DNA of 57,087 nucleotides from Saprospiraceae bacterium (GTDB lineage Bacteria; Bacteroidota; Bacteroidia; Chitinophagales; Saprospiraceae). The translations under genes were made by a program, and so were the position numbers. Positions 47,185 through 57,087 of the stretch are shown in pieces. Numbering within the stretch: position 1 is the stretch's first letter; each line of letters begins with the position of its first letter. Location of the stretch: positions 1 through 57,087 of the forward strand of contig JADKGL010000011.1 in NCBI GenBank assembly GCA_016722295.1, given 5' to 3'. The notes under the pieces were generated by a model. The model was not told where the DNA came from, searched no databases, and saw only the letters and a program-made list of their open reading frames with translations.

Positions 47185-47437
47185 AATTAACTTAATTAGA
47201 TATCAGCAAAGCTACGCGTTGAATCGCAATTTCCCAAAAAAACCTTGAATTGAAATTATAAGCCTGAAATACTAATTATAAAACATTATATATTAAATTT
47301 AAATCATATATATATCTAATGTTTTTATAATTAAATACGTATTAAAATTATGTGTAATATGATATAATTATGCTTATTTTTAAGGGCGTACCAAATAAAA
47401 AGTTTTTATTAAAGTATTTGGCTTGTTGTAAAATGAA

Positions 47438-47638
47438 TTATATCTTTTCTATTAAAATAGTTGCAAATAATTGTTCATATTCTTTGAATCGATGCTCTCG
47501 AATGGGGCGAATTTTTGGTTCTGTGATGAAATGAAGTAATAAACAAGGCGATATATTTTTATAAGCCTCTACATATTCATAATGGCTCAGTTCATGATTT
47601 AAAATTCTTGATTTAATTTTATTGTGGTATGGATACAT
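47438..47638 (-). CDS. Conserved-looking small protein of unknown function
   Basis: 66 residues, MYPYHNKIKSRILNHELSHY...ITEPKIRPIREHRFKEYEQLF. The pattern YPYHN-IK-RI...IRPIREHRF looks like a small conserved Bacteroidota protein, but I cannot name it. It is isolated on the minus strand. Confidence 0.6.
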   Translation of the reverse strand: MYPYHNKIKSRILNHELSHYEYVEAYKNISPCLLLHFITEPKIRPIREHRFKEYEQLFATILIEKI

Positions 47639-47689
47639 GTTTTGAGTAAAATTATATTTACATCAAAGATTCAATTCTTACAAATATAA

Positions 47690-49868
47690 TTATAATTTTA
47701 AAAAGATCGATACAGATCCATTTCTTCCATCCGATGGCCATACACCCGGGCCAGGATAAAATAGCGGTCTTTTGCTAAAATACTTTTCATTCATAAGATT
47801 ATTAATCCCAATTTTAAATTCAAGCATTTTATTGATTTTTAAAGTAGTATTTACATCCAACACTTGGTATGAAGGAACTAATCCAACTGCCCCAGTTCTG
47901 CTTGGTAGTTCAGTGTTAAAGGCATCAGCATAATTCGATGCTGTGTAACTATGTAGCAATGATATACTAAATTTTCTGTATTGATAAGTAATGCCATTTC
48001 TTGAGATCAAATTTGGGACACTTTCTATTTTATTTCCTTCGATATTAATATTATTATTCCCTGACTTCAATGTGCCAGAAGTGTATCTGCCATCCATGAT
48101 TGCACTAGAATTGAACACGGTTAATTTGTTTACATTATTCAAATACCAATAGGCTTGAAGAAAAATCTCAACACCTTTCGTCAAAGAATTTCCAATATTC
48201 GTTCTATAAGTATAAAAATTATTTTGTGCATCTGTAAACGCTAATGTTCCAAATCGATTATTGTATTGCAATAAAAAGCCAGTGATGTCGAATTGTAAAA
48301 ATCTGTATTTTCCCCTGAATCCAATTTCAGCATTATATCCTTTTGCATCTTTTATTTTTGGATCAATTTTTTCAAAGGTGGAACTTGGAATTAGATCCTT
48401 GAAAAGTAGGGGTCTATAAGTTTGAGAATAGCCGCCATATATTTCCATTTTCTTTAGAAGATGATATGTAAAACTTGTACCTAGCAATGGATATTGATGT
48501 TTAATTGATACAGGAATCTCATTGTCGGGATAATAGACAATAGTTCCTTTTTAATTTACTTTCTCCAGTTTCAAATCTTGCTCCAACATTGATTGAAAAA
48601 TTTTTTGTTACTTCAAAATTGTTTTCTACAAAGGCTGCAATATTTTGAGTTTTAAAGTGTAAGTCTCTACCCCAAATTGGATCCACTAAGTTTAAGTCAA
48701 AATCTGAGTTTCTCGATCCTTTACCGAGTTGAGTGCGATGTAAATCATTGGTCATTAGTTGCAAGCCACCTGCAATATGATTTGTGAAATTACCAATATT
48801 GAATTGCTGTAAATATCTCAATTCTTGTGTATAGCTATTGAATCTGTCGACATCAACTTGTCGATTTTCATATTGTAGTGTAATTCGATTTATTGAGTCT
48901 TGTATTGTTGCAGGTTTGTCAAACAAGATGCTGTTTCTGGTTCCAATCAGTGCAGATGAAACAAATTGCATCTTTGATTTCGGTGATATTTTCCACTTTA
49001 ATGTAATGGATGGGACATTGATGATTGGATTGAAATAATTCCTTGATCTCGTACTTTGAGTAGGGTCTGCATAAAACATAGAATCGGTCAGTGGGCCAGG
49101 CAATTGATAGCGATAATACGATCGCGCATAATCAAAATTGAGCGAAAGGTTTTTTTATTGGTGAATATTGTAGATTAATTCCCTGTGCATCATACTTTGT
49201 GTGTTCATTGTCTCTATAGCCATCACGATTTCGTTTTGATAGATAGGCATAAATTTTTATTTTTTCAAATTTGTACCAAATGAGATGTAGTTGCTTAATA
49301 AATTATAAGAACCGAATGAACTGTAATTTTCAAAACTAAATTTCTTGGATGGATCGGCTGTTTTTGATATATAATTTATCATTCCACCAAACTGTGCTCC
49401 ATATTGTAATGATCCTGTTCCTCTCACTAATTCTATTCTTTCAATGCTTTCTAATGGAATACTGTAATGACTCGCTGGATATCCGTACATGTCTGAGTTG
49501 ATGATGATCCCATCTTTTCTCATATTGAATTCCCAACCACGATGTGGATCTAAACCGCGTGTAGCGATATTCATTTGATTGCCACCTTCCATATCATAGA
49601 CAAATATTCCTGGGACTTTAGAAAAAATTTGTCTTGCATTTTTTTCACAAATGTTAGCATCCATTTGTGTGAGCGATAGATTCTCATTTTTTTTGCCAGA
49701 AAAAATATATGTTCCTTGGATTGGGTCTAGTCTTTTAATAATATTTTTTTCCCTAACGCCTTCGATGAGTATGGAATCTAAATCATAGACTTTATTTTCA
49801 AGTATTTGACTTTTAAGATAAGTGTTATTTAAAATTATAAATAAAAGGAACGGAAACAATTTTTTCAT
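47690..49868 (-). CDS. TonB-dependent outer-membrane receptor, Fe(III)-dicitrate (FecA)-like, broken by three frameshifts
   Basis: Reading from 49868: signal peptide (MKKLFPFLLFIILNNTYLKS), short N-terminal region with SILIEGVREKN, plug domain with RQIFSKVPGIFVYDMEGG and MNIATRGLDPHRGWEFNMRKDG, then IELVRGTGSLQYGAQFGG, all typical of FecA-type receptors, and a barrel to the C-terminus (GSVSIFLKL). Frame breaks fall at about 49262 (T6 run), 49153 (T7 run) and 48551 (T5 run). Joined, one protein of about 725 residues results, so errors in homopolymers are the likely cause. It would import a ferric chelate or another siderophore with TonB-ExbB-ExbD. Confidence 0.85.
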
Positions 49869-50131
49869 TGACTTACATTTTATTGAATAATAAAATTGAA
49901 TGCAAAAATAGAGTAAATCTGATTCATATTTAATTAAAATGTTCTTAGATTTAACTAGTATAGTTATAAAATTTAAATGATATGTTAAATCGCTTTGTAA
50001 ACGTGATTTGTGTTGGAGTTTTTTGTTTTTGGTAAACGCTTATGTTGAACTATTCAAATTTTGTTGAGTTATAATATTGATGATTTTAATTTGCTTATTT
50101 CACTTATACTAATGTATTAGTTTTATAACAT

Positions 50132-51687
50132 TTGAAGCGAACAATAAAATATTATAGGATTATTTGGCTAAAATATGATTTGCCAGCTGGTTTATCTGTA
50201 TTTTTAGTTGCACTTCCCTTATGCTTGGGGATTGCTCTAGCATCTGGGGTTCCACTGTATTCGGGTCTTTTGTCTGGAATTGTAGGAGGAATAGTCGTGT
50301 CTTTAGTTAGCGGATCACAATTAGCTGTGTCAGGTCCTGCAGCAGGACTTGTAGCTCTTGTGGCTGCTTCGATTATTAGTTTAGGTGACATGTCATCATT
50401 ATTTTTAGCTGTGTTGGTAGCAGGAATTTTCCAATTATTGATAGGCATTTTTCGCTTGGCTTCTTTCGCTAATTATTTTCCTTCTGCTGTGATTAAAGGG
50501 ATGATGGCTGCGATAGGAATTATATTAATATCAAAGCAAATTCCATTAGCACTTGGATATAATCAACCAGATTTTTGGACAAGTGGATTTTTGCAACTTT
50601 TTCTGCTGGAAATTTTCTCGGGAATATTTCAGAGTTTAACCATCATATTACAAGAGGTGCTATTTTAATAACAGTGATCTCTTTGGTAATCTTATTTAAA
50701 ATGCAACAAGATTCTGCAAAGAAGTTAAAAATTATACCAGCACCTTTGGTAGTAGTTGTCATTGCAGTTTTAACTAATTTCTTGTATACCTATTTTACTT
50801 CTGAAACTTTATTAAAACATAACCAATTGGTGAATATTCCACCCAACGTTTTTCATGATATCAAGTTTCCAGATGTAAGTAATTTATTTTCGAATTTTAA
50901 GATTTGGAAAGAAGGTATCGTCATTGGAATGTTGGCTACATTGGAGACCTTGCTTTGTATAGAAGCTATTGATAAGTTAGATAAACGAAATCGTATCACT
51001 CCAATCAATAGAGAACTGGTAGCACAAGGAGTTGGAAATATGGTTTGCGGAATTCTTGGAGCTCTTCCTGTTACGGCTGTTGTCGTAAGAGGCGCCGCCA
51101 ATGCCGATGCAGGAGGAAGAACTAAAATGTCAGCATTTACACATGGCTTATTTCTTTTGCTTGCTGTGGTTTTCTTTCCTTTTTTATTGAATATGATTCC
51201 CTATGCTGGACTTGCAGCGATCTTAATTATTACAGGATATAACCTTGCTAAACCGCAGTTATTTTATGGCATGTGGAAGTTGGGATTAAAGCAATTTCTT
51301 CCATTTTTGATTACCATCATTGTGATTCTCCTTACAGATTTATTGGTCGGAGTTTGTATAGGTTTGATCATCGCAGTGTATTTTATCATTCAGGATAATT
51401 TTAGAATTGAGTTTAATTTGTCTAAACTTCAATCTGAAAATGCCAAAGAAACTTATTTTTTAAAATTGCATACAAGTGTTTCATTTTTGAATAAAGTGAA
51501 ATTGCGCAGAACATTGGACGAAATTCCTGAGAATTGTAAGTTGATAATAGATGGTTCGGAAACAAAATTTATGGACTACGATATCCTAGAGATTATTACT
51601 AATTTTGAAATCAGCGCCAATCAAAAGAAAATTGAACTGGAACTTAGAGGGATTGAAAAAATTGCTTTGGTCAAGACGGCTCACTGA
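50132..51687 (+). CDS. SulP-family anion transporter, broken by one frameshift
   Basis: The TTG at 50132 gives MKRTIKYYRIIWLKYDLPAGLSVFLVALPLCLGIALASG-type N-terminal SulP sequence, with the conserved transport motif SGPAAGL near residue 66. The frame breaks near 50580-50640 (T5 runs) and continues as GAILITVISLVILF... to the stop at 51685-51687. Together about 518 residues: ten or more membrane helices and a short C-terminal STAS-like domain (FLKLHTSVSFLNKVKL...GSETKFMDYDILEII). Bacteroidota SulP proteins are often bicarbonate, sulfate or other anion transporters; the substrate here is unknown. Confidence 0.85.
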
Positions 51688-51889
51688 CCTGGATCTATAT
51701 TTCCATATGTATTAATTGAATATTATCTCATTTATATTTAAATGTTTTTAATATATAATATATTGATAATGTATTATAAACATATTAATTGTATTGTTAA
51801 TGTGATTTTTTTTATTTTTTGCCAACTATTTTTACAGATTATGCAGCTTTTTGAACTAAATCCAAGTAGTGTTAGGTATATTTAATCTT

Positions 51890-53591
51890 ATGAAGTTCAA
51901 TTTTATTTTAAGTTTTGTTTTCATGATGCTGTTTGCTGCTTGCCGAAAGGAATTGGATCAAGTGGATATTCATGAGGATAAGCCTACTTCTAAAGTAGAA
52001 GTTGAAACGAATGTTTCTGGCGTGATCAAAGATGAGCGATCACAGATCATTCCATTTGCAACGATCATTTTGAATGATAGATCTACTCAAAGTGACATTA
52101 ATGGTTATTTTGAAATTCGCGATGTCTATGTAAATGAAGAGATCGATTATATGACGATCAAAAAGCCTGGTTACTTTGATCAAGTTGAAAGTATTTGCCC
52201 TATACTGGCTGATCTCCATTTTATAGATATTTCGATTGAGGAAAAGTTGTATACACATTCTTCGGATGCTGATGAGGATTTTACATTTATTTACTCTGAT
52301 CTTTACGAAGTGTTCATTCCAAAAAATTCATTGGTGAATGAAGCTGGAGCTATCTATACAGGGAAGTACAAAGTTGCTCCGATCAAAGCAGTTGAAGGTA
52401 AAACGAATGCTCAATTTTTTACTGCAGATCGTGATCAAAAATTATTAGATATAGCAGCAATTTGTGGAATTGAGATCACAGAATCTCAGAGCAATAAACC
52501 ATTATTTCTCAACCAAAAAATTGCCTTCAGATATAATTTGAAAAATATCCCAAATCATTCCTTACAAGTTTATAACTACACAGATACATCGGAAAGAGTT
52601 CAATCGTTAACCAATGTAAGTATTGAAAGTGGGAAATTAAAATTCGAAACGCAGTCACTAGGAAAACTCATTTTGGCCAATGCAGTTGCATACAAGGAAG
52701 CAGATGGTAAAATTTTGGCAGATGGAAAAATATTTCCTTTTTTGTTCATTTCAGACAAGCAATAATTCGCAAATTGCATTTCATTCTAGAGGAACATTAA
52801 ATGGCGAGTTTAGAATTTATATTCCATTGGAAGGATCTAATTCTTTTCATTTTATCAATACTTGTCAACAATCTGTTTTGAATCATGAATTGCATTTTGT
52901 AAGCAATGATGTTAAATATCTATATGAGATTAAGTCAAGCAATGCAAATTTGAATTTTATATCTGGAAATGTTAATGATTGTAACAGTGAGCCTTTGACA
53001 CATGGCTATTTGAAGCTCTTAGATAATAATTCAATCAATACGATTTTTCCTATAGATCAGCAAGGCAACTTTAGTTTAGTTGTGGCTTCATGTTCAGGCT
53101 CAACGCCAATGGTTCAAGCATTTGATATCACTTCAAATGAGCAAGGCGAGATTCAAAGTATAGCGAATGGTCAATCTCAAAATGTTTTATTGAAATCATG
53201 TAAAGGTGATTATTTGGGATTTACAAGATATAAAATGGAAAATCTTGATCTAAAATATAATACCTGTCAAGTTCGAAAGATATCTGCAACAAGTACTTTA
53301 AATGAGATTTATATTTTTGAATATGGATTGAATGGAAAGTTAACTGAAAAAGTGATACTTGAAAAAAATTATGATTCCACTCATGGATTTGTGTGGCGAA
53401 TCAGTCAAAGTTCACTTATTAATGATCAATATCAATTTCGTGAATTTGTATCAGACCCCGAAATTTTTGAATTTACAGAAAATGGCAAAGTTTTTATCGA
53501 ATGCAATATCCCAAAATTGCGAGTAGAAAATACTAAAACATCTTCTAAATTTGAAGCAGATTTAGTGTATTATAAGGCCTTAAAAAAGTAA
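51890..53591 (+). CDS. Large lipoprotein with carboxypeptidase-regulatory-like domain, one frameshift
   Basis: I start at ATG 51890 (MKFNFILSFVFMMLFAAC, lipobox LFAAC), 21 bp into the open frame. Residues about 40-110 hold a carboxypeptidase-regulatory-like beta-sandwich (SGVIKDERSQIIPFATIIL...STQSDINGYFEI). The rest is beta-rich with no family I recognise. The frame breaks near 52735 (T6 run in CCTTTTTTGTT); the continuation runs to 53591 and ends VYYKALKK. About 567 residues in all. It precedes the ECF sigma gene by 6 bp, so it probably belongs to that operon. Confidence 0.7.
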
Positions 53592-53597
53592 AAATTA

Positions 53598-54148
53598 GTG
53601 GACATTAAGGAACTTATTTTTTCTTGTTTGCAAGATGATCCCAAAGCTCAAAAGCAGTTTTATGATCTTACATGTGATAAAGTGATGGCTACTTGCAAAA
53701 GATATTCAAAAGATCATGAAGAAGCGCGTGATTTTTTTCAAGAAAGTTATATTAGAATTTTTAAAATTTGAACACGTTTCAAATTGAGAAAGGGAATATT
53801 TTGGCATGGGTTTATACGATTACTCGGAATGTGGTCTTTGATAAGTTAAGAAATAAGAAAGTAAATTTTGTGGAGTTGACAACTGAGGCAGAAGATCTAG
53901 AATATAATGTTGAGCAGTTCGATACTTTGTTGCCAACTGAAATAGAGAGTGAGATTCAAAAAATGCCAGATGGCTATCGCACGATATTGAATTTATTTGT
54001 ATTTGAAGAGCAATCTCATGCAGAAATTGCAAAAATTTTAAATATTTCAGAGAGCACTTCAAGATCACAATATTTGAGAGCTAAAAATTATTTGAAAAAA
54101 AATTTAGAAACAATTTATTCGAAAAGATATGAAAAATACATTGTTTGA
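53598..54148 (+). CDS. ECF RNA polymerase sigma factor, one frameshift
   Basis: A GTG at 53598 starts VDIKELIFSCLQDDPKAQKQFYD, region 2 of an ECF sigma factor, through DFFQESYIRIFK; a single A missing from the A4 run at 53763-53766 throws the frame. The other frame continues LNTFQIEKGNILAWVYTITRNVVFDKLRNKK (region 2.4), then region 4 (MPDGYRTILNLFVFEEQSHAEIAKILNISESTSRSQYLRAK). About 184 residues. It would direct polymerase to a small set of promoters. Its end overlaps the next gene by 20 bp. Confidence 0.87.
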
Positions 54149-55609
54149 GAATTGGTTAAGAACAAAAGTGGAACAAAGTGAGCAATCCTTTGATCACGAT
54201 GCTGAATGGGCATTATTAAGACCAAAGCTTGAGAAGAAAAAAAGGAAAAGAAGGCCTGTGTTTTGGTTTTTGTTGTCAATTGGTTTATTAGCTGTTTCTT
54301 ATTTTTTCTTTACGAGGGATTCTAAAGAAGAGTCATTGGCTGGTATTGTTGGTAAAGATAATATTATAATTGCTGATTCAAAAGTGGTAGATAAAAATTC
54401 TATCGCAGATCCACAACAGAACGCATCAAGTGAACAAGGTCAAGAGCAGTCCAATGTCATTGCAACTCACAAAATTCAGGATCAAGAAGTTGGAGGAAAG
54501 CCTTCAAAACAGAATGCCAAATCACTATCCAATTCTCCAGCTGTGAAGAATGATTTGTCTAGACAAAATGAGAGTAATTATTTACATGAAAATATAATGC
54601 CATCATCAAATGAAAAATCAGCTAATCAATCTTCTAATTCTAGTGACAAACTTTCTGATGGATTAGCTATTTCTTCTAGTTTATTAATAGAGCAAAGTAA
54701 AAATTTTCCGACAAATGTGAATGAAAGTACCAAAGGTTCAGGCGAAATGGACAAAACAAATCCAAATGAAATCAGTGATAGTAATTTAGAAATAGAGAAG
54801 CCCAATGATAAAAACACTATTTCAAAGCAAGCTGCAGAAGAGCAGGCTGAGAAGAACCCTGCAATAATCGAGTCCAATGAAGAACCCATAGATATTGCCA
54901 AGCAAAATCCTAAGTCAAGATTTTCACTGTCAGTTCTGTTGGCTTATGGTTTATTTGCTCCTCATATGAATGGATCAGATCAATTTGTGCGAGCCAGAAA
55001 TATTACAGAAAAACCATTGGAATGTATTGCCGCAAAAATTCTGTTAAACACAAAATTGCAAATTCTTGGAGCTTGTCAACTGGAATTGGACTGGAAAAAT
55101 ATAATACGCGTTTTACTCAAAGTTTTGTTGACACTAGTTTGGTGACTTACTCAGGTGAGACAATAAGAATTCGTAGGTCTTCTACAGGACAAGAAACGTA
55201 TTTATTAGGTGATGTAAAGGTATCAGGACATCAATGTAAATCGAAAATTGTACAATTCAATTAGCTATTATTCAATTCCAGTTTATTTGAATTATACCAA
55301 GCAGCTCAGCTCGAATTAGTATCATGCCTACATTGAGTTTGAATATCAACTTTTTAATCAATCGAGTGGAAGTATTGTGCAATCAGAAGAGTATGATATA
55401 TTGCTACAAGATTATAAAAATGTTTTAAGAATTCTATTCCTTCATGCAACGTATTTTTAGATTGGGAGTAGTATATAATGTAAATAAAAACGTTCATTTT
55501 AATTTGGATTAGGATCCAATCAGATCCTTTTAAAGAAGTTATCCGATAATTTCAACCAGATCGATTTAACAATTATGGAATATATTCTGGATTGACTTTT
55601 AAATTTTAA
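54129..55609 (+). CDS. Anti-sigma-like membrane protein with long linker and C-terminal outer-membrane beta-barrel (several frameshifts)
   Basis: The N-terminus (MKNTLFENWLRTKVEQSEQS...HDAEWALLRPKL) and basic KKKRKRR stop-transfer, then a helix PVFWFLLSIGLLAVSYFFF, fit a cytoplasmic sigma-binding tail plus inner-membrane anchor. Residues about 65-260 are Ser/Asn/Glu/Lys-rich and probably disordered. From FSLSVLLAYGLFAPHM onward the protein reads as an OMP_b-brl type barrel: in joined frames SWSLSTGIGLEKYNTRFTQ, ISYYSIPVYLNYTKQ, FRLGVVYNVNKNVHFNL and the final NNYGIYSGLTFKF. Frames break near 55020, 55230, 55320 and later. The stop is at 55607-55609. Confidence 0.7.
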
Positions 55610-55610
55610 A

Positions 55611-55644
55611 TAAAAAAAGAGACTGAAATAAACGTTCAGCCTCT
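55611..55644 (-). terminator. Hairpin with T7 tail (minus strand)
   Basis: On the minus strand AGAGGCTGAA and TTCAGTCTCT (55618-55627 and 55635-55644 on the plus strand) form a stem with one G-U pair, a 7-nt loop and a T7 tail. It lies just after the plus-strand stop at 55609, where a terminator is expected, so it may work in both directions; no minus-strand gene is seen upstream of it. Confidence 0.45.
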
Positions 55645-55691
55645 CCGATTAACAAGTAATCTTTTCAAAAACTTTATAAAATTATTTTATT

Positions 55692-57087
55692 ATGTTGACA
55701 TTTAAACAAATTTATTTTAAAAATTGGTGTTTTTTACTTTTTTTTCCTTGGTTTGGGGTAGTTTAGCTCGAATATACCCAAGCTCAGAATTGTAATCCAG
55801 ATATAGAAGCACCTATTTTACTGGGAAAATCTCCATACACTCTAAATTTGGACAATGGAGTAAGTTATAGTTCCAAAGGCTAAAAGAGCTAGTTGTTTAT
55901 GCCATTGATGATTGTACAACTGTATCAACTCGAATTAGTTATTCATGAATTTATCTGATACCGTGAAATCATTGATTGGTTCTATGTTAATACTCACAGC
56001 AAATTACTGTTTACGCTACTGATTTAGCAGGAAATAGTAGTTTTACAAAAGTTCGTTTAAAAATCGAATCTTGTAGCAATAGTATAAATTGTAATGATTG
56101 GGTAAAGTTGACCGTACCTGCTGGTCATGTCATTATTCCGACAGTTGACATGCGTTTCTTGAGGGTAATTATTGTAAGAACAGAAGTTTTTCACTTTTAT
56201 ATAAGGATGTATCTGGATCTTTCCAACCTTAGTATTGATTGATAATAGCTTTCCTAAGCAGTTTCAACATATGGTTGTAGATAATGTGAACCAAAATAAA
56301 TGTTGGGGTTTTATTGAGCTGTTTACTTCGACTTGTGATCAACTCTTTGGAATGGTTTTGATTTTTACTGCATTAATCTTTCATTAATTGTATCGTTGAT
56401 ATTAAACCTGAGCATCTAGGCTATCCTTGACTTCTGAATACAGTGTAAAAGAAAATTTAGGTTCTGGTGTGTTTAAAGTAAATTTGAAAGGCACAATTGT
56501 ACATTAAATATGAGTTATAAAGATAGTATAACTGTATCTAGCTGTGCAGAACTAAATATTACCATGCTTAGAAACATGGAGTGCTGAAAGACCTAATGGA
56601 TCTATCATCGCATCTTGCCTTCAAGTCATCACTATTGACAGGAAATTAGATACCTTATTTCAAAATTTAGCAGACAGAGATTATAATTGTAAGTGCAAGT
56701 TATGAGAGATTGGTTGATATTCCTTCCCTAATGCATCTGGTTATCCTGTTTCTGATATTTGTTCAGGACTACTACTTGGAATGAATTATACGATCAGATA
56801 ATTAATGTAAATGATCCTTGCGGTGTAAAAGTTAAAGTTGTTCGTGAATGGAAGATTCTTGATTGGTGTACTGGTCAAATGTATCAAAAAAATCAAGTGA
56901 TACGAGTATTTTGTAGTGAAGATACTATTCGTCCAATTCCAAGTTGTTTAAGCCTAGTGACGGTTTTATTTGGATGTGAAATGGTGTTGCAATAGTATAT
57001 CCAAGTTGTGATTTTGATAATAATAGTACTGATAATTGTTCAAAAGTTACATTCTCATTTGATTCAAGTGGGCTTGTAAACGTGCAC
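55692..57087 (+). pseudogene. 5' part of a second large REWKILDWC-type secreted protein, many frame breaks, runs off the window
   Basis: From ATG 55692 a signal peptide-like start (MLTFKQIYFKNWCFLLFFPWF) leads across frames into QNCNPDIEAPILLGKSPYTLNL, then fragments such as AERPNGSIIASCLQVITI. At 56759-56995 an open stretch reads NVNDPCGVKVKVVREWKILDWC and TGQMYQKNQVIRVFCSED. That block matches the family of the 37930 protein (REWKILDWC, then a hydrophobic-I-x-VFCSEDT-type segment). Stops and shifts occur every 50-150 bp. The gene continues past the right edge. Whether it is decayed or badly sequenced cannot be told here. Confidence 0.65.

Noticed and set aside
55310..55939. The 11-mer CTCGAATTAGT occurs at 55310-55320 and 55929-55939, with a similar CTCGAAT at 55767
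   Set aside because: It might be insertion or read artefacts, but three short matches in poor sequence are not enough for a repeat family.

Overview
The window is AT-rich, gene-dense chromosomal DNA of a member of the Bacteroidota, probably close to the Saprospiria. Three things point there. The promoters have the Bacteroidota -7 element TAnnTTTG with little Shine-Dalgarno signal. Several secreted proteins end in type IX secretion (T9SS) sorting tails. Two large secreted proteins share the motif REWKILDWC, which I associate with Saprospiria. The family-level placement is inference; the phylum is well supported by the order tRNAs-tuf-tRNA-Trp-secE-nusG-rplKAJL-rpoBC.

Layout. 1-672 holds the remains of a histidine kinase. 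821-5199 encodes a giant secreted multiheme c-type cytochrome (58 CxxCH motifs after joining three frameshifts) built from 666-bp tandem repeats; it overlaps an outer-membrane beta-barrel gene (5186-6826). 7.2-12.3 kb is an accessory stretch: a T9SS metzincin protease, a small secreted protein, a decayed partial duplication of the same locus, a short secreted repeat protein and a two-domain OB-like lipoprotein. 12.5-25.7 kb is the translation/transcription core: four tRNAs, tuf, tRNA-Trp, secE, nusG, rplK, rplA, rplJ, rplL, rpoB, rpoC, with hairpins at the rplL-rpoB junction and after rpoC, then rpsU. 26-38 kb is mixed housekeeping: thioredoxin lipoprotein, galE, aspartate kinase, a T9SS esterase, a PaaE-like reductase, ExbB/ExbD, PlsC, a lipocalin-like lipoprotein, a DUF255 lipoprotein and a GT-C/TPR membrane protein. 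37.9-43.7 kb has a dockerin-like T9SS protein and two adjacent TPR histidine-kinase-like genes whose catalytic parts are complementary. 43.9-47.2 kb carries sdhC and sdhA with a four-helix-bundle gene between them, flanked by inverted low-complexity repeat tracts; sdhB is absent. 47.4-57.1 kb has a TonB receptor, a SulP transporter, a large lipoprotein, an ECF sigma factor with a probable trans-envelope anti-sigma/beta-barrel protein, and the start of a second REWKILDWC protein.

Sequence quality. Between about 1.5 and 47.6 kb I see no frameshifted gene apart from the duplication relic at 9.9-10.5 kb. From the left edge to 1.5 kb, and from 47.7 kb to the right edge, nearly every long gene is interrupted, mostly at short A/T homopolymers, and the damage worsens toward both edges. 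That pattern looks more like uncorrected indel errors at poorly covered contig ends than biological decay, so I join the pieces into single genes and give the break points.

Most interesting candidates: (i) the 58-heme repeat cytochrome with its barrel partner, a possible porin-cytochrome electron conduit; (ii) the split histidine kinase pair at 40196-43705, one protein with the phospho-acceptor His and no ATPase, the next with an ATPase and no phospho-acceptor; (iii) the cassette-like four-helix-bundle gene inside the sdh operon; (iv) the sigma factor coupled to a protein that appears to cross both membranes.
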